From Pomacea canaliculata (taxonomy: Eukaryota; Mollusca; Gastropoda; Architaenioglossa; Ampullariidae), in NCBI RefSeq assembly GCF_003073045.1, contig NC_037595.1, positions 8,297,509-8,361,508 on the forward strand: a DNA stretch of 64,000 bases. Reading direction: 5' to 3'. Shown here in pieces: positions 1 to 12,000 of this stretch. Position 1 is the first letter of the stretch, and every line of letters starts with the position of its first letter. The translations under genes were made by a program, and so were the position numbers. Below the pieces are notes generated by a model. That model searched no databases. It was not told where the DNA came from and was given only the letters and a program-made list of their open reading frames with translations.

Positions 1-649
1 TATTATTATATGATTACCAATACTTATGTGTATACAAATACAGTTTGTGGTCCATGGTTTGTCCATGACAAAAAGTTTGAACAGCATAATGCATATTAAT
101 TTTGTTCTAAGGTAATTGGTGTCAAGCAGCCTTTTTAACCATGTCAGAACATACATTAGGAAAATACGTTCTATTGAGTTCAGGAAAATGTTGTGCTGTG
201 CCTGTATGCGGAAGTAATTCTAATTTGCACTTGAAATCATTTTACCCCCTGCAGTTCAGCTGCTCAGCTTTAGAAAGAATTTTGGTTGTATAAGCATGTG
301 GTAGTATCATGCCTTGTATCAGATTAGAACTGTGTTATATAAATCCACATTATTATAATTTATATGCAGATGATTCAGGTTAAGGTTTAATAAAAAAAAA
401 TTTCACTTATCTGTTTGAAATAAGTGGCTGTTAGTGTTTGAACAACATATAGCTCTGTTGGTAATATTTGCTGTTAACATCTACTTGTGTTACTGGTGAT
501 TGATTCATCTTTTGGTGTTGGGACAATGTGGTCTTACTTGGGACGATATGGACATAGTTGGAATGATTTGAATCAGGATGTGAGACAATATTACTGGGGA
601 GATATAGTCTTGGGGCAAGATATCTATGTATTCACTTTTTTCCTTTCAG

Positions 650-3600
650 CAACGGGACCAGATAAATTCAGACACACGGATGAAGTTTCTGCTGGATGTA
701 AGTTCATATTTATTCATTTAGTTTGCTCCTCGTTTACTTTTATTGTTAACTCTAAAATGTTCTATTTAGAAGTTTACACTTAGCATTCCAGTTCTGATTA
801 CTTCTTGTGGCAGAGTAACAAATATGCACACAAACACTGACCTCCCCTTTCCTTCCTTCCTTCTGCCTGAAAATTTAATTAACTTTTGTGTATTAAAGTG
901 ACACTGTCATAACAGACATTATTTTTTCATACCTTTCTTTTCTTTCTTTGTGAACAAAGCGTTTTGTTGAAGTTACGGGAGAACTGAAGGAGCTTTATGA
1001 GGACAAGGATGGGTGAGTAATTAATCTTTATAAATTAATTTATATCATGTGCGGTCTGTTCATTTCATGCAGGGGCACTCTTTTATTGCCAGCATAATAA
1101 CACATAGAATTATACAGTGTAATTGTTTCTGAAAAACAGAAACAAACCAAAAGCATTCTCTCACTCCATACTTGCTAAATTTGAGAGCAAGTCAAATAAA
1201 AACTTTATATTGTCTGTCCGAGGAAGCTCAAGACAGAAATTTTTCTTTTGCTTACAAACCCAGCCACATATACAAACATAATATAAGCATATATATAAGA
1301 CACATACACACCTACACCTTTCATGTACATGTGAACCTCCTAAGGAGGATGCCAGGTAATATAGCAGCCTACAAGTCCTTGTGCCTTTTATTTAGGATGG
1401 TGTGATGCTATGGTAACTAACATATACAGGGGATGAGGGGAAGAAGCATTGTGAGTGAAACTGAAGGCAGGAGTATGGTGATGAAAAGCAGAAGAAAATG
1501 CATCTTGTAATTATAAGATAGCAAGAAAGGGAAAAAATCTGTATTGTTTCCAGTCATTATCATATGTGGCAGTTAGAATTTAATGTGCAGGCAATGAATG
1601 CATGTTTTGTGTTCTGATTATATTTAAGTCCACTAAGTGGAATTTTATTCTTGCTTCTTTATAGATTGAGGAAGGAAGAAATACAAGCATTGGCAGGCCC
1701 TAATGAGTATGCAGAGTTCCGACAGCGTCTAACAGCCATTGATAAATTTTATGCTCAGCACCCTAATGAGGTGATTTTTTTTTTAAGGTTTTTAAAACGC
1801 TACTTTAGTTTTTTTCCTTTTGGTTATACAACATTCAAAGGGCACTATTGTTCGATAAAAATTGTATCCTTTTATTTCTTCTTTCATTTATTGTGGTTTG
1901 CTCAAAAGTGCTTTTTTTTCCTTTGGTCATAATGTTAATTTTTATTGATAAATTGTTTGATTTCAGATCAGTGTGCCCATGTCTATAGAGTTTGATGAAC
2001 TGGCTAAACAACGTGAAAACCCATCAGATGAGGCACAGAGTAAGTTTATTTTTTTGTAATTATTGCAGAGGTTTGATGGAGATTGCTAATTTTTTTTAAA
2101 GGCCATTCTCCCTTTTTTTTCCCAAAAAAATTCTTATCCCTAATTTATAAAGATACGAATTTGAACATGATTAATGAATAAGACTCCCTGTTACAGATCT
2201 TGTTGACTTCACTGATGAAGAAGGTTATGGAAAATACCTTGACTTGCACGAGTGCTACATTCGCTTTCTCAACTTGAAGGGAGTGGACGTAAGTACTGTA
2301 ACTAACATTTTGTACCATTTAGCTTCATTTAAACGGTCATTCTTATTATTGGCATGTCCCTTCAGTTTTGTGAAAACTAACAAGTGACTTTGTTCATTAA
2401 CCATGCAGCATGCAGTAGAAGATGGAGCTTGGTACGTTTTTCATATGATAAAAGAGAAAGTTTTGGTCCTGGCTTACTTAAGATATCTTAAAATTATAAA
2501 TTAAAATAGAGATATGAGAAGGTGAACAGGAACTGTCACTGAAGTTCCTAAGATTTCATGCTTGCAACCTTTCTTCATTATTTGAATACAGCACTTTCTG
2601 TTCACTTTCAGAAGCTGTTGTCATGTTTTTATGTAGTTTGTAACTTAAGAATTAAAATTGTTTTCAGAAAATGGACTACATCTCATACCTTTCATCATTT
2701 GATGAACTGTACAGAATACCCAAGGAAAAGAAAACAACGGCTTTCAGAGAGTAAGTAGAAAGTAATTGATGTGAAATTTGACAAAAGAAAAATTAAGTAG
2801 ACTTGTTGATGCAATCCAGGTTACCCTCATAGTAACTACCACCCAAATACAAAACCCTTAACTCATTCAATATAGACGAAAAGTGATGTAATTGAACATT
2901 TAGAATGGTAGTAGTGGCACAACATACATTGTGTTCCAGTATTTACACCTGTTAACCTACAATAAAGACAACCATCATAAACACTTATAAATAGGACTTT
3001 AAAAAAAAACACAGTGGAACCTCGGTTAACGACCACAATCCATTCTGGAAAGTTGGTATCCGAAATGTTCGGTATCCGAAACAATTTTCCCCATAAGAAA
3101 TAAAGGAAATAGATTTAATTGGTTCCCAGCCCCCGTTGACTTACTAATATTTGAGTTACAGGCTATATAGGTTTTTTGTTTATGAGAATAGTTATAATAC
3201 AATATAAATGGAGTTAAATAAACATAAAAACATTAAAGAAAACATTTAAACATAAGAAAACTTGCCATTTTGACCGCGTGGGTGGATAGAGGGTGTGGAA
3301 TTACTGCTTGGATTACCCCTTCATGAGCACATGTGGCATTGTAAAATCAGGGATGACTTCCCTTTTCTGTTGCTTTGAGGTTGAAGGAAAAAACTTGTCC
3401 AGTGTCTGTTGCTTCTGCCTTTTTGGTAATATGACATCACATCATTGAACATGTTTAGGCTCCTATTACCTATTGCACTGTTAGGGAAAGACTTTTCTAC
3501 AAACAATTGCAATTCCCCCCACTTCAAACACATTTCTTTAATCACAAAAATCACTACATAAGAAGGATGCACACAGATAAAGATAACGAATGACTGATCA

Positions 3601-6600
3601 TATCTCTGTCTCAAGCACGAATGATGCTTGGTCTGACATGCTGGTCGGTCACGTATGGGTCATGTGGCTGTTCAGTATCCAAAGTTTTGTTCGGTATCTG
3701 GTGCAAATTTTTAACGAAAGTTTTGATAGTTATATGAAATCTTTGCTATCGGCGGCATTCGCTAGCCGAGATTCCACTGTATATGGGATTATTCGCAAGA
3801 ATTTTTTTTTTACTAGATTCAAATGAAAGTAACTATATGGAGAGCTATAATGAATATACTATGATATAATGAATCATGATGCTTGTAACATGATGAATTA
3901 CTTATGCAAGCAATAAAGGCTTATAGAAAAGTTAATGTTCAAAGCTTTTGTGGTTATTTTGGGGAATTTTGCAGGTATTTGGTTTTTCTTCTTGACTACC
4001 TAAGCCAGTATCTCAGTAAGGTCAAACCATTACTTGACCAAAATGAGGTTAGTGAATTTGACCTTTTGTCACCATGATTATTATCATTGCAACTGTCTTA
4101 TGATTTCCAATACAATTAAAAAAATTTTTCAGTTATTGTGTTTGAAAAAAATTACAGAGAAATGTTGTATTTGTGCTCAGGAAGAATAAAAGAAAATTTA
4201 GCATGTGTATTTGTTTATAATGAAATGGTGACCATAGTTGAGTCTTGTCACTATTTGGCATAAAAACTACCTCTTTTACATCTGTAATCACCTTCATTTT
4301 ATGGCACGTGCAGACAATGGAGCAAGTGCAGACACAGTTTGAACTGGACTGGGCAGATGGTGTAGTGCCTGGGTGGCCAGTAAGTTAATTGCCAAGATTT
4401 TTGGATACATCCCCTTCCCCATTAGTCCTTTCCTGCCATGCAGTTGACAGAATGCTTGAGCCCATATGCATTACTGATCTTTAGTGATTGCATACAACAT
4501 TATAGTTGCATTTACTCAAGGAAATATATTCATGTCTTTCTTTCCATTGACAAAAATAAATGAGTCCATATTTAGAAAGACAGTGCATGATTCAGACATT
4601 AAAATTTCATATATATATATGTTCACAGAGGTAGCAGCTTAAAAACCACAGATGTTGTATTTGACCAAAAAAAGCAAACTTAAGTACGTCTTTGTTTTCA
4701 ATGGGAACAAAATTAATGAAGTTGAAAGCATAGTGCAGGATTGCATTGTCTTGTCATTAACATATCAAGTGTTTGCTAGCACATAAGAGACATTGTGTTT
4801 GTGTTGGACAGAAAGAAGCAACTGGTGCCCTCACACATGCTGGAGCTCACCTGGATCTCTCAGCCTTTTCCTCCTGGGAGGTGGGTTATATTTCTGCAGG
4901 ATCCGTCTTTTTTTCTTACCTTGATTCAAGTCATTGCTGATTTTTAATGCTTGTGATTAAGTGTGCTTGTTATTCCTGTTGGATTATGCTCATCTGGGTT
5001 TCATTTTTAACTTTTGTTTGCAATTATTTACTTATTTTGTTTGATCCTGTCTCTCAGTTGTTGATTAGATGTTTATTGTTTCATCTTTGTTGTGTTTGCG
5101 CAGGAGTTGGCATCCTTGGGATTGGATCGTCTCAAATCTGCTCTCATGGCTCTTGGATTAAAATGTGGAGGGTGAGAGTGGTGCTTACATACTCTTTTAA
5201 CAATTTCAGTGCTAGAGGAACTTCACAGACATCACTAAGAAAACCTTGCATTGTTTTACACACATGCAGACATAGACACTTAGCTTTAATACCATTCTTC
5301 TTATGGTGTATTAACATGAAGAATCATTGGGTGCTTATGAAGAATGAAAAGATTAACTTGGGGGTCAGAGAGAGTGGGAAAATCACTGGTACATAAATTT
5401 AAGGCTTTGACCCTAGCTATTTCACAAATAGCACAATCTGTGTTTCATACCTTTTATGCCAGTTCTCATAAACCATCTGCCAGCAGTTGTCTTTGATTAT
5501 TTGATGTACTGTTGTTTTTCTCTATATCTTGTTGCTTTTGCATCTTGTGAGAGTTGAGTGTTACTATACCATTTTTTGGTAGGACTCTAGAGGAGCGTGC
5601 TCAGCGCCTTTTCAGCACCAAAGGCAAAACTCTGGAGCAGCTTGATCCTGCCCTGTTTGCAAAGTCTAAGCCTGGCAAGGCTGGCAAGACGGGGTGAGTT
5701 GTCAGTGCTAAGTTCAACGAAAATAGCAGTACATGTATTACAAAATTTACAAAATGTGAAAAAAACTGAAGCTGAATTCAGAGATTTTTTAAATGTCAAA
5801 AAGCTTTACTTTAAATGTTTACTAGAGTGCAAAACTCCTTTTCATTTTCTGCATCACTACTCACACACAACATTTGTTGTTTTCCCATGTTTGTTCTTTT
5901 TCTATGTTGTGTCTCTTTCTTTATGATAAAAGTGCTATAAATGGTCAAATGTTTTGCTAGAAAAGAGACGGAGAAACAAAAGGAGATTGCTTTGCTAGAG
6001 GCCCAAGCTTATCGGCTTGCCGAATTGCTGAGTGAGCAGCGTACAGCCACACGTGAAAATGTTCAGCGGAAACAGGCACAGACTGGTGAGGAGAGGCAGG
6101 AGAGTGATGAAGAGCAATACACTGATACAGAATCAGATGATGAGGATGATGACATCCCATATAATCCAAAGAATCTGCCACTGGGCTGGGATGGCAAGGT
6201 TAGCCTTTTTACTTTCCGTGTTATGTTTTGTTGCAGATGTTGATGGTTGGCAGGAGTAACTGGATGAGTTTTATATTGTTAATCATCATCATGATGCAAA
6301 TAAGTATGTGCTATTAATCTATGCAGATTTACATTCATCCTTCTGCCAAATCTTCATTTTTCTCTTAAAAGATGTAAACCTAATGTGTATCTGTTGACTA
6401 ACATGCAGCAAATGTTGTCTTTATATTAATAATTAAAAAATTTTGAAAAGTAAAAGTAGATTTGACGTTTGCATGATGAACATTTTGTTTCAGCTTTGTT
6501 GCTTTATATCGAGGGCATAACTATTTCAATAGAATATAAACAGGTTCTTTTTTAAAGATATTTAAATTCAGGTTCATTATTTCAGCCTATTCCATACTGG

Positions 6601-8999
6601 TTGTACAAACTGCATGGTCTTAACATCAGTTACACCTGTGAGATTTGTGGAAATTTCACGTATCGTGGCCCCAAAGCTTTCCAGAGACATTTTGCTGTGA
6701 GTGCCATGTTATTGCCTTCAGACTAAGTATATTTGTTTAAAAGTACTTGGACTCCTTGTTTCTTGTTTTGGTTTTAGTTTAGAACAAAGTTATTTGGGAG
6801 ATATGGAGTGACACAAATACAATGTACCTCTGAGAGAGTGCTTGTGTTGATTGAAGGTTGGTTGTGTGTGCATCCCTTATCTTAATAATCGACATTTTTT
6901 TATTTTCTTTGAGTATTGTGTCTTTGGTAACTTTTTACAGTTCAGAGTTTCCTCCTTAACCACAAAGTCAGTGTTATTTTTCAACTTCTAATAATCCTCA
7001 GAACTATAAAAAAATTGATTTCTTTCTTTGAGCTGTGATTAGACAGAACATATGTCTGAAATTGATATAAATAAATTAGAAGGCGGTGTTCAAAGAAAAG
7101 TTGGTGGTTACTAAGAGCTCAAGATCTCAGTGACACACACACAGCCATCATTTTGCCGGTGCAGGCACTGAAGCTGCTGCTGTCAAGGTGTTGCTCAGAA
7201 TTATTCATTTGTTTGGCGTGATTCTTTTTCCTGAGGTCCATACACCAGTCCATTGTGTTTTACAACAGAGCTTAGCCACCACTTACATTGCAGTGACATG
7301 TTGGCAAGTTTTAAATCAGACTGTCAGTAGCATGTCTTCCATATCTGTTCCCTAGCTTTTGCAAGTTGCACCCTCTCTTCCTGCAGGCCCTTCTGGATCC
7401 TGTCGGGTTGAATCACTAAAGAAAGGAGGAATGGAATGTCTGTTCCATGGCACCTAGCAATAACATTTTCTACTTCTTCTATTAATATGATATATTAATA
7501 TTATTTTATTTTATTATTATATGTATGAATTAATATGATGTGCTTGCATGCCTATATGTAAAGGGCCTTGAGTCTGTCTGATGCTGGAAAAAGGCTCTAT
7601 ACAAATGTGTTAGTTATTTATGATAAATAAATATAATTTCAGCTTTCCAGTCAAAGCTGAGTTTTTAAATACACAGATTCCGTAGTACAAAAAAATTGGA
7701 TTACCTGTTCAAGACATAAAGAGATGCTACCATGCCTGCTGCTTGACTGTTTACATCAGTATCATTTTTCACTTGTATGTCCTGACTGGTGGAGTGTTTT
7801 ATTTATCATTTGAAAGACTTATTCAGGAACTGACCATGTGAGTTGTATTTTCTTTTCTATCGAGCAGGAATCACGCCATGCTCATGGAATGAGATGTCTT
7901 GGAATCCCAAACACTGCACACTTTGCTAATGTCACATCAATAGAGGATGCTTTATCTTGTGAGTTGCATGCAAACCTACATTAGGATTTGTTTTTTCCTC
8001 TTGCCTTACATTTAAGTTTCTGGAGAATCTTTTACATTTTCTATCTTGTTAGTAAGCAGTGAGGCTCATTTTTATTGTTTACTTAGTATTAGTATGACAG
8101 AAAAATTTCATATAGGATTGGGGTAATTTTCCTGAATTTTTCCATAATGAGAGCTGTTTGTGTTCACAGTGTGGAACAAAATCAAATCTGGCAAAGAGAC
8201 GGAAAGATGGAAAGCAGATGTTGAGGTAAGCCTATCACTCAGTGTTCAGGCTGTGTGAACTTTGATTTTCATAAAGTAGACAAGAATAATTGCTTGTGGA
8301 TTGCAGATTTGGAGTGATCAGAAATGGTGTAGTGACTTTTTTTAGCATGTGTAGAACGTTTTTTTGCTTTAAGTTTCTAATTATAGTTATTTCGACATAT
8401 TCATTCGCCTTTTTTTAAAGCAGTATCTTTCATAATCCATGGACTTACGCTCACTAATCCATGCAGTTTGTTCATGTTGACCACAGTACCATTTATTTAC
8501 AGACACTCAAGTTTATTGAATGGCAAACTGTTGGTTCATTTTTTGTAATCTTTCATGCACAGTGTATTAAGCTCATCTCCACACAGGAAAATGCACACTA
8601 GTAATTCGGTTGTTATTATTATTATTACTAATTATTGATAAACAGTTTAAATTTATACAGACTAAATTCATACTAGATTTATACTAAATTTAGGCATGCT
8701 ATTTCTGTTTTTCCGTTCAATTTATAGATATATAAAATTACACCTGAAAATGTTATTTCCTCTATGTTAATAAAAGGGAAAGTAAGTTTCCATGCTTTGA
8801 AGATTTGCAGTTAAGCAAACAAGAAGGCAATATTAATTTTATGTTTGTCTTTTTGTCCACATCTCTTTCAATATATCTATATGACTGTCAACAACACATT
8901 TCTCATTGATTGTGCATGCAGGAGGAGTATGAAGATTCCCAGGGAAATATTCTCAACAGAAAGATGTATGACCTGTTGAAGAAACAAGGAGTACTCTAA
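650..8999 (+). CDS. SF3A3: Splicing factor 3A subunit 3 (SF3a60), 5'-partial, 16 exons
   Basis: Subunit of the SF3a complex that helps the U2 snRNP bind the intron branch site in the nucleus. Exons read by eye: 650-697, 960-1012, 1665-1770, 1967-2039, 2197-2288, 2668-2750, 3975-4047, 4314-4379, 4812-4880, 5104-5171, 5583-5693, 5961-6198, 6586-6696, 7868-7958, 8170-8225, 8922-8999. All have GT-AG introns and compatible phases, giving 471 residues to the TAA stop. Hallmarks are RDQINSD near the start, the near-invariant [20 protein letters not shown] stretch (SAP-like region, 4812-5171), [18 protein letters not shown], an acidic linker, [12 protein letters not shown], and the Matrin-type zinc finger CEICG...FQRHF followed by [20 protein letters not shown]. 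Against the human protein (501 residues) only about 32 N-terminal residues are missing; that coding exon must lie upstream of base 1. Intron 6 carries a Tigger remnant. The gene converges on the CD164-like gene. Confidence 0.97.
3012..3779. mobile_element. pogo/Tigger-like DNA transposon remnant in SF3A3 intron 6
   Basis: Both ends carry a diverged terminal inverted repeat: the left end reads CAGTGGAACCTCGGTTAACG and the right end, reversed, reads CAGTGGAATCTCGGCTAGCG. The right end abuts TA, the expected target site; the left flank has mutated to CA. Inside, on the minus strand around 3390-3545, lie residues like [19 protein letters not shown] and [12 protein letters not shown], which match the C-terminal tail of Tigger-type transposases. 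It resembles the element at 19812-20701. At about 768 bp it is a non-autonomous deletion derivative. Confidence 0.8.
7540..7625 (+). repeat. LINE/SINE-type 3' tail, decayed
   Basis: The stretch AAGGGCCTTGAG...GGCTCTATACAAATG, followed by an A/T-rich end, matches the common non-LTR tail ending in GCGCTATACAAAT. A similar tail stands at 17195-17255. It lies in an SF3A3 intron. Confidence 0.4.
8563..8635 (+). repeat. LINE 3' tail with ATT repeat end
   Basis: The segment has GCACAGTG...CACACAGGAAAATGCAC and then (ATT)n. It matches the 3' end of the LINE remnant at 42430-42870, which reads GTGCACAGTGAGTTGAAG and CACACAGGAAAATACAC before an ATT-rich end. It lies in the last part of the SF3A3 introns. 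Confidence 0.5.
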
Positions 9000-9056
9000 A
9001 CATTTATATAGAAATGTTGAAAAAAGTGCAGCTGTTGTGTTTTAAGACTGAAAAGA

Positions 9057-9062
9057 AATAAA
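9057..9062 (+). promoter_or_regulatory. Polyadenylation signal of SF3A3
   Basis: A canonical AATAAA lies about 58 bases past the SF3A3 stop codon, followed by T/G-rich sequence. The 3' UTR would therefore be short, under 100 bases. Confidence 0.7.
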
Positions 9063-12000
9063 ATGTGTTTTTGTTTTTAAAAACCTTTTAATTGTGATGA
9101 AAGCCTGTTGTGTGTGGGTCAGTGTGGAAAAGTATGCATGATTACAGTAAAAGTAAAGAACGTGTTTTCTGTTTGCAATAAAATCATACAACCATCTAAA
9201 ATGGATGTTATATGGCAAGTAAAATAAGAAAAATTACAATATGCAGCAGTGATCTTCACTGCTATATGCCACATGGAGAAAGTGCTGCTGACACCATACA
9301 GACTATTTTGGTAGCAGAATTCTTTTAATGATGCATGAGAGTTCAAAATCCTGATCAAAACCATTCTTTTAAGACCTTGGTTTACGAGAAGTCTTTTGTG
9401 GCTGTTAGGGAAGGGAGATAATGTCATTGGCGGCACAATCGTCAGGATTGCCATAGAAATTTTCTTTCCTCAATTGTGCCTTTTTTTTTTTATAAAAAAA
9501 AACTTGAGCATGACTTTTACATTTCCTTCATTACTGAAACCTGGCAACATCACAGTGATGACCCTACGTGCGAGGAGCTCTCCCTGTGCCAATTTGCCAT
9601 TGTCTTAGTTTGGGATGTCTCGGAAAGATGCGTTTCAATATCTTTCACCCGGAGGCCAAGCCACTTAAACATATATTATCGCCAATATGCTACTAATACT
9701 ACCCTAACATCTGGACACAAACTGCAGAACACAAAAGAAGAGGTGTAGAAAATATTTATTGAACATGAAGCGGAACCATTAGAAACCACAACTGCTTTGA
9801 TGACCTTTTATCATCTAACCCACATCTACTAAAGACACAACTTCTCTTTGTGTCAAGCACCAAATTAGGATTTAAAAAAGAATCTAGTTGCATTTTGTAC
9901 ACTAATACTTTATCCTAGATGCAATACCACTTGAGGCTGCTTAGATTCATATTAAACATAACGGGGACTAGAAATCTTTCCTATCTCAATCTGCAATTTC
10001 TTGTTCCTCACCATATCCAGCCTAACTCCCAATATACTCCAAAAGATATGGACAGTTTGTGTAGATCTTAAAGGCAGCTTGGCAGACCCATAGCATTTTA
10101 TTACTCCTTTATCACAGGCTAGATGAGGCACTTGTTTTGAATCAGTCAACTATTCTGCCTCCTTTCTGCAACTCATCTACACCTATTTATTTACACATTA
10201 AATACGAATCGCTAGTAGTATATTCCTGCCACTATGTTGTAATTATGAAAAACATTAAAAAAGAAGAAAAAATAACTTGTTAATACACAATGACATGCCC
10301 ATCTTGTAGTCTGTTAAGTGGAAACAGATGACTGCAATATGTGCTCACTTTTCTGAAGCATCCATCACTGCTGGACTTCCAACTTTGACTGATTTCAGCT
10401 CATGCAAAGCTTTATTTCTGCAGGATTTTTTATTCCTCAAGCAAGTCACTTTTGGTTGTTAAAATCTTGAGGTTAACGTCTGCAACACCAGTGATCAGGA
10501 TGCCTGAACTTTTAAAAATAGTCTGCATCAGATTAAATATTATCATCATGTGATCGCAAAAGTGGTATCCCAATCCAGTATGGTGATCAAAAGATCACTG
10601 GTATGGGTCTAGAGTAAACTTGTACTTTCCTCTTGATCACTATAAGCTATAAATGCTTTAGACAATAGCCCACAAAAAGATCATGTGACCAATTTCTGAA
10701 CTTGCCAAAGATGTAGTTACATGGTGAATTAATAATTATCCTCTCCTATCAGCAGTATAGACCACTGTGCCAGAAAGAGCATTTATCAGCAGACAAGAAC
10801 TCTTTCATAAGCTGATGAGCTGACTACTGCATTAATATTAAAGCTACATTAGTGTATTGCAGCCAGCTCCAAACTTTGTCAATGGAAAAAGTAACAGCAT
10901 CAGATGTTAAAAAAAACCAAAAATATCCATGCTGCAGAGATACCCAGATGTACATCCTTGAACAAAAACCTTTAATTTTACTACATAACTGAAATATTCA
11001 AACATAGTGAAGAAACTCAGGTACATGCTTTTATGTACAAAATCTTCAGCCCTCCCCATCCCTTTCCAAGGAAAATACCAACAAGATAAAACTGGCAACA
11101 AGGAACAGGAAAGAAATGTTTTATAAACAATAACCATATGGCACAACTAGGAGGTGCAAAGAGGAAACTGTAGAATTTACTGGTAATCACATTAAGTATG
11201 GTCCATAGAGGTTATACAAATAGCCCACATCTAGTTAGCCAAAGAAATGAATGTAATTCAGAATTACCACTGAATCAGGGGGCACATTTTTTCACCAGCC
11301 ATATTAAAATCAGTATTTCAAACAATACCTGTATGGTATGCCAATGATCGAGAAAACCATAATGAAAACCATTAACTTGCACATCAGAAAAATGCTCCCC
11401 TCCCAGAACAACAACAGTCTTGTAATGGAATTCAAACAGTTTTAAAAAAGTAATGGTCTCAAAACCATGGCACCAGTTACAAAGAAACAGCACTTCATAC
11501 TTTAGAAGAAAATGTTGCCAAAATGCCAGGAAGAACTTTTTTCAAAATTGCATCACAAAAGAACCTCTTGCACACTCTGGTACCTTTTCCAGGGTTTAAC
11601 ATTTGGCTGTTTGGAATGTTAAGAAAATTCCCTTCAAAGAGAATATCTTCACACAAAATGTAAATGAATACTTATTAAGAGTTTTTTTAAAGCACGCAAA
11701 TGCTAAAAATGCAACTGATAAGTCCTTGTTGGCAAGGAAGGAAACCAGAATGGTATGATGGTGAAAAAAAAAAACACTGAAAAATTATATACATGCATTG
11801 AAAATATCTATAAAATACAAGCAACTTATGCATTCTAAAGAAACTCATAATAAGTGAAACATCCAAATAATAATTTTATAATTAAGTCACTAGGTTAGAT
11901 GAACCATTGCAAAGGTACAAAGAACAAAAGGCTGTTAACCATCACATAAACACCCCTGTACCAATGTGATCACTATTTTATGTTTTCTGCACACCAACCC

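Noticed and set aside
1-649. SF3A3 first coding exon within the window
   Set aside because: I looked for the N-terminal METILEQQRR-like sequence before 650 and found none; the ORF at 487-783 only reads through the intron into exon 650-697.
9476-9748. LINE endonuclease ORF
   Set aside because: Only a few words (FITETW, DDPTCEEL) resemble the family over about 40 residues; too weak for a feature.
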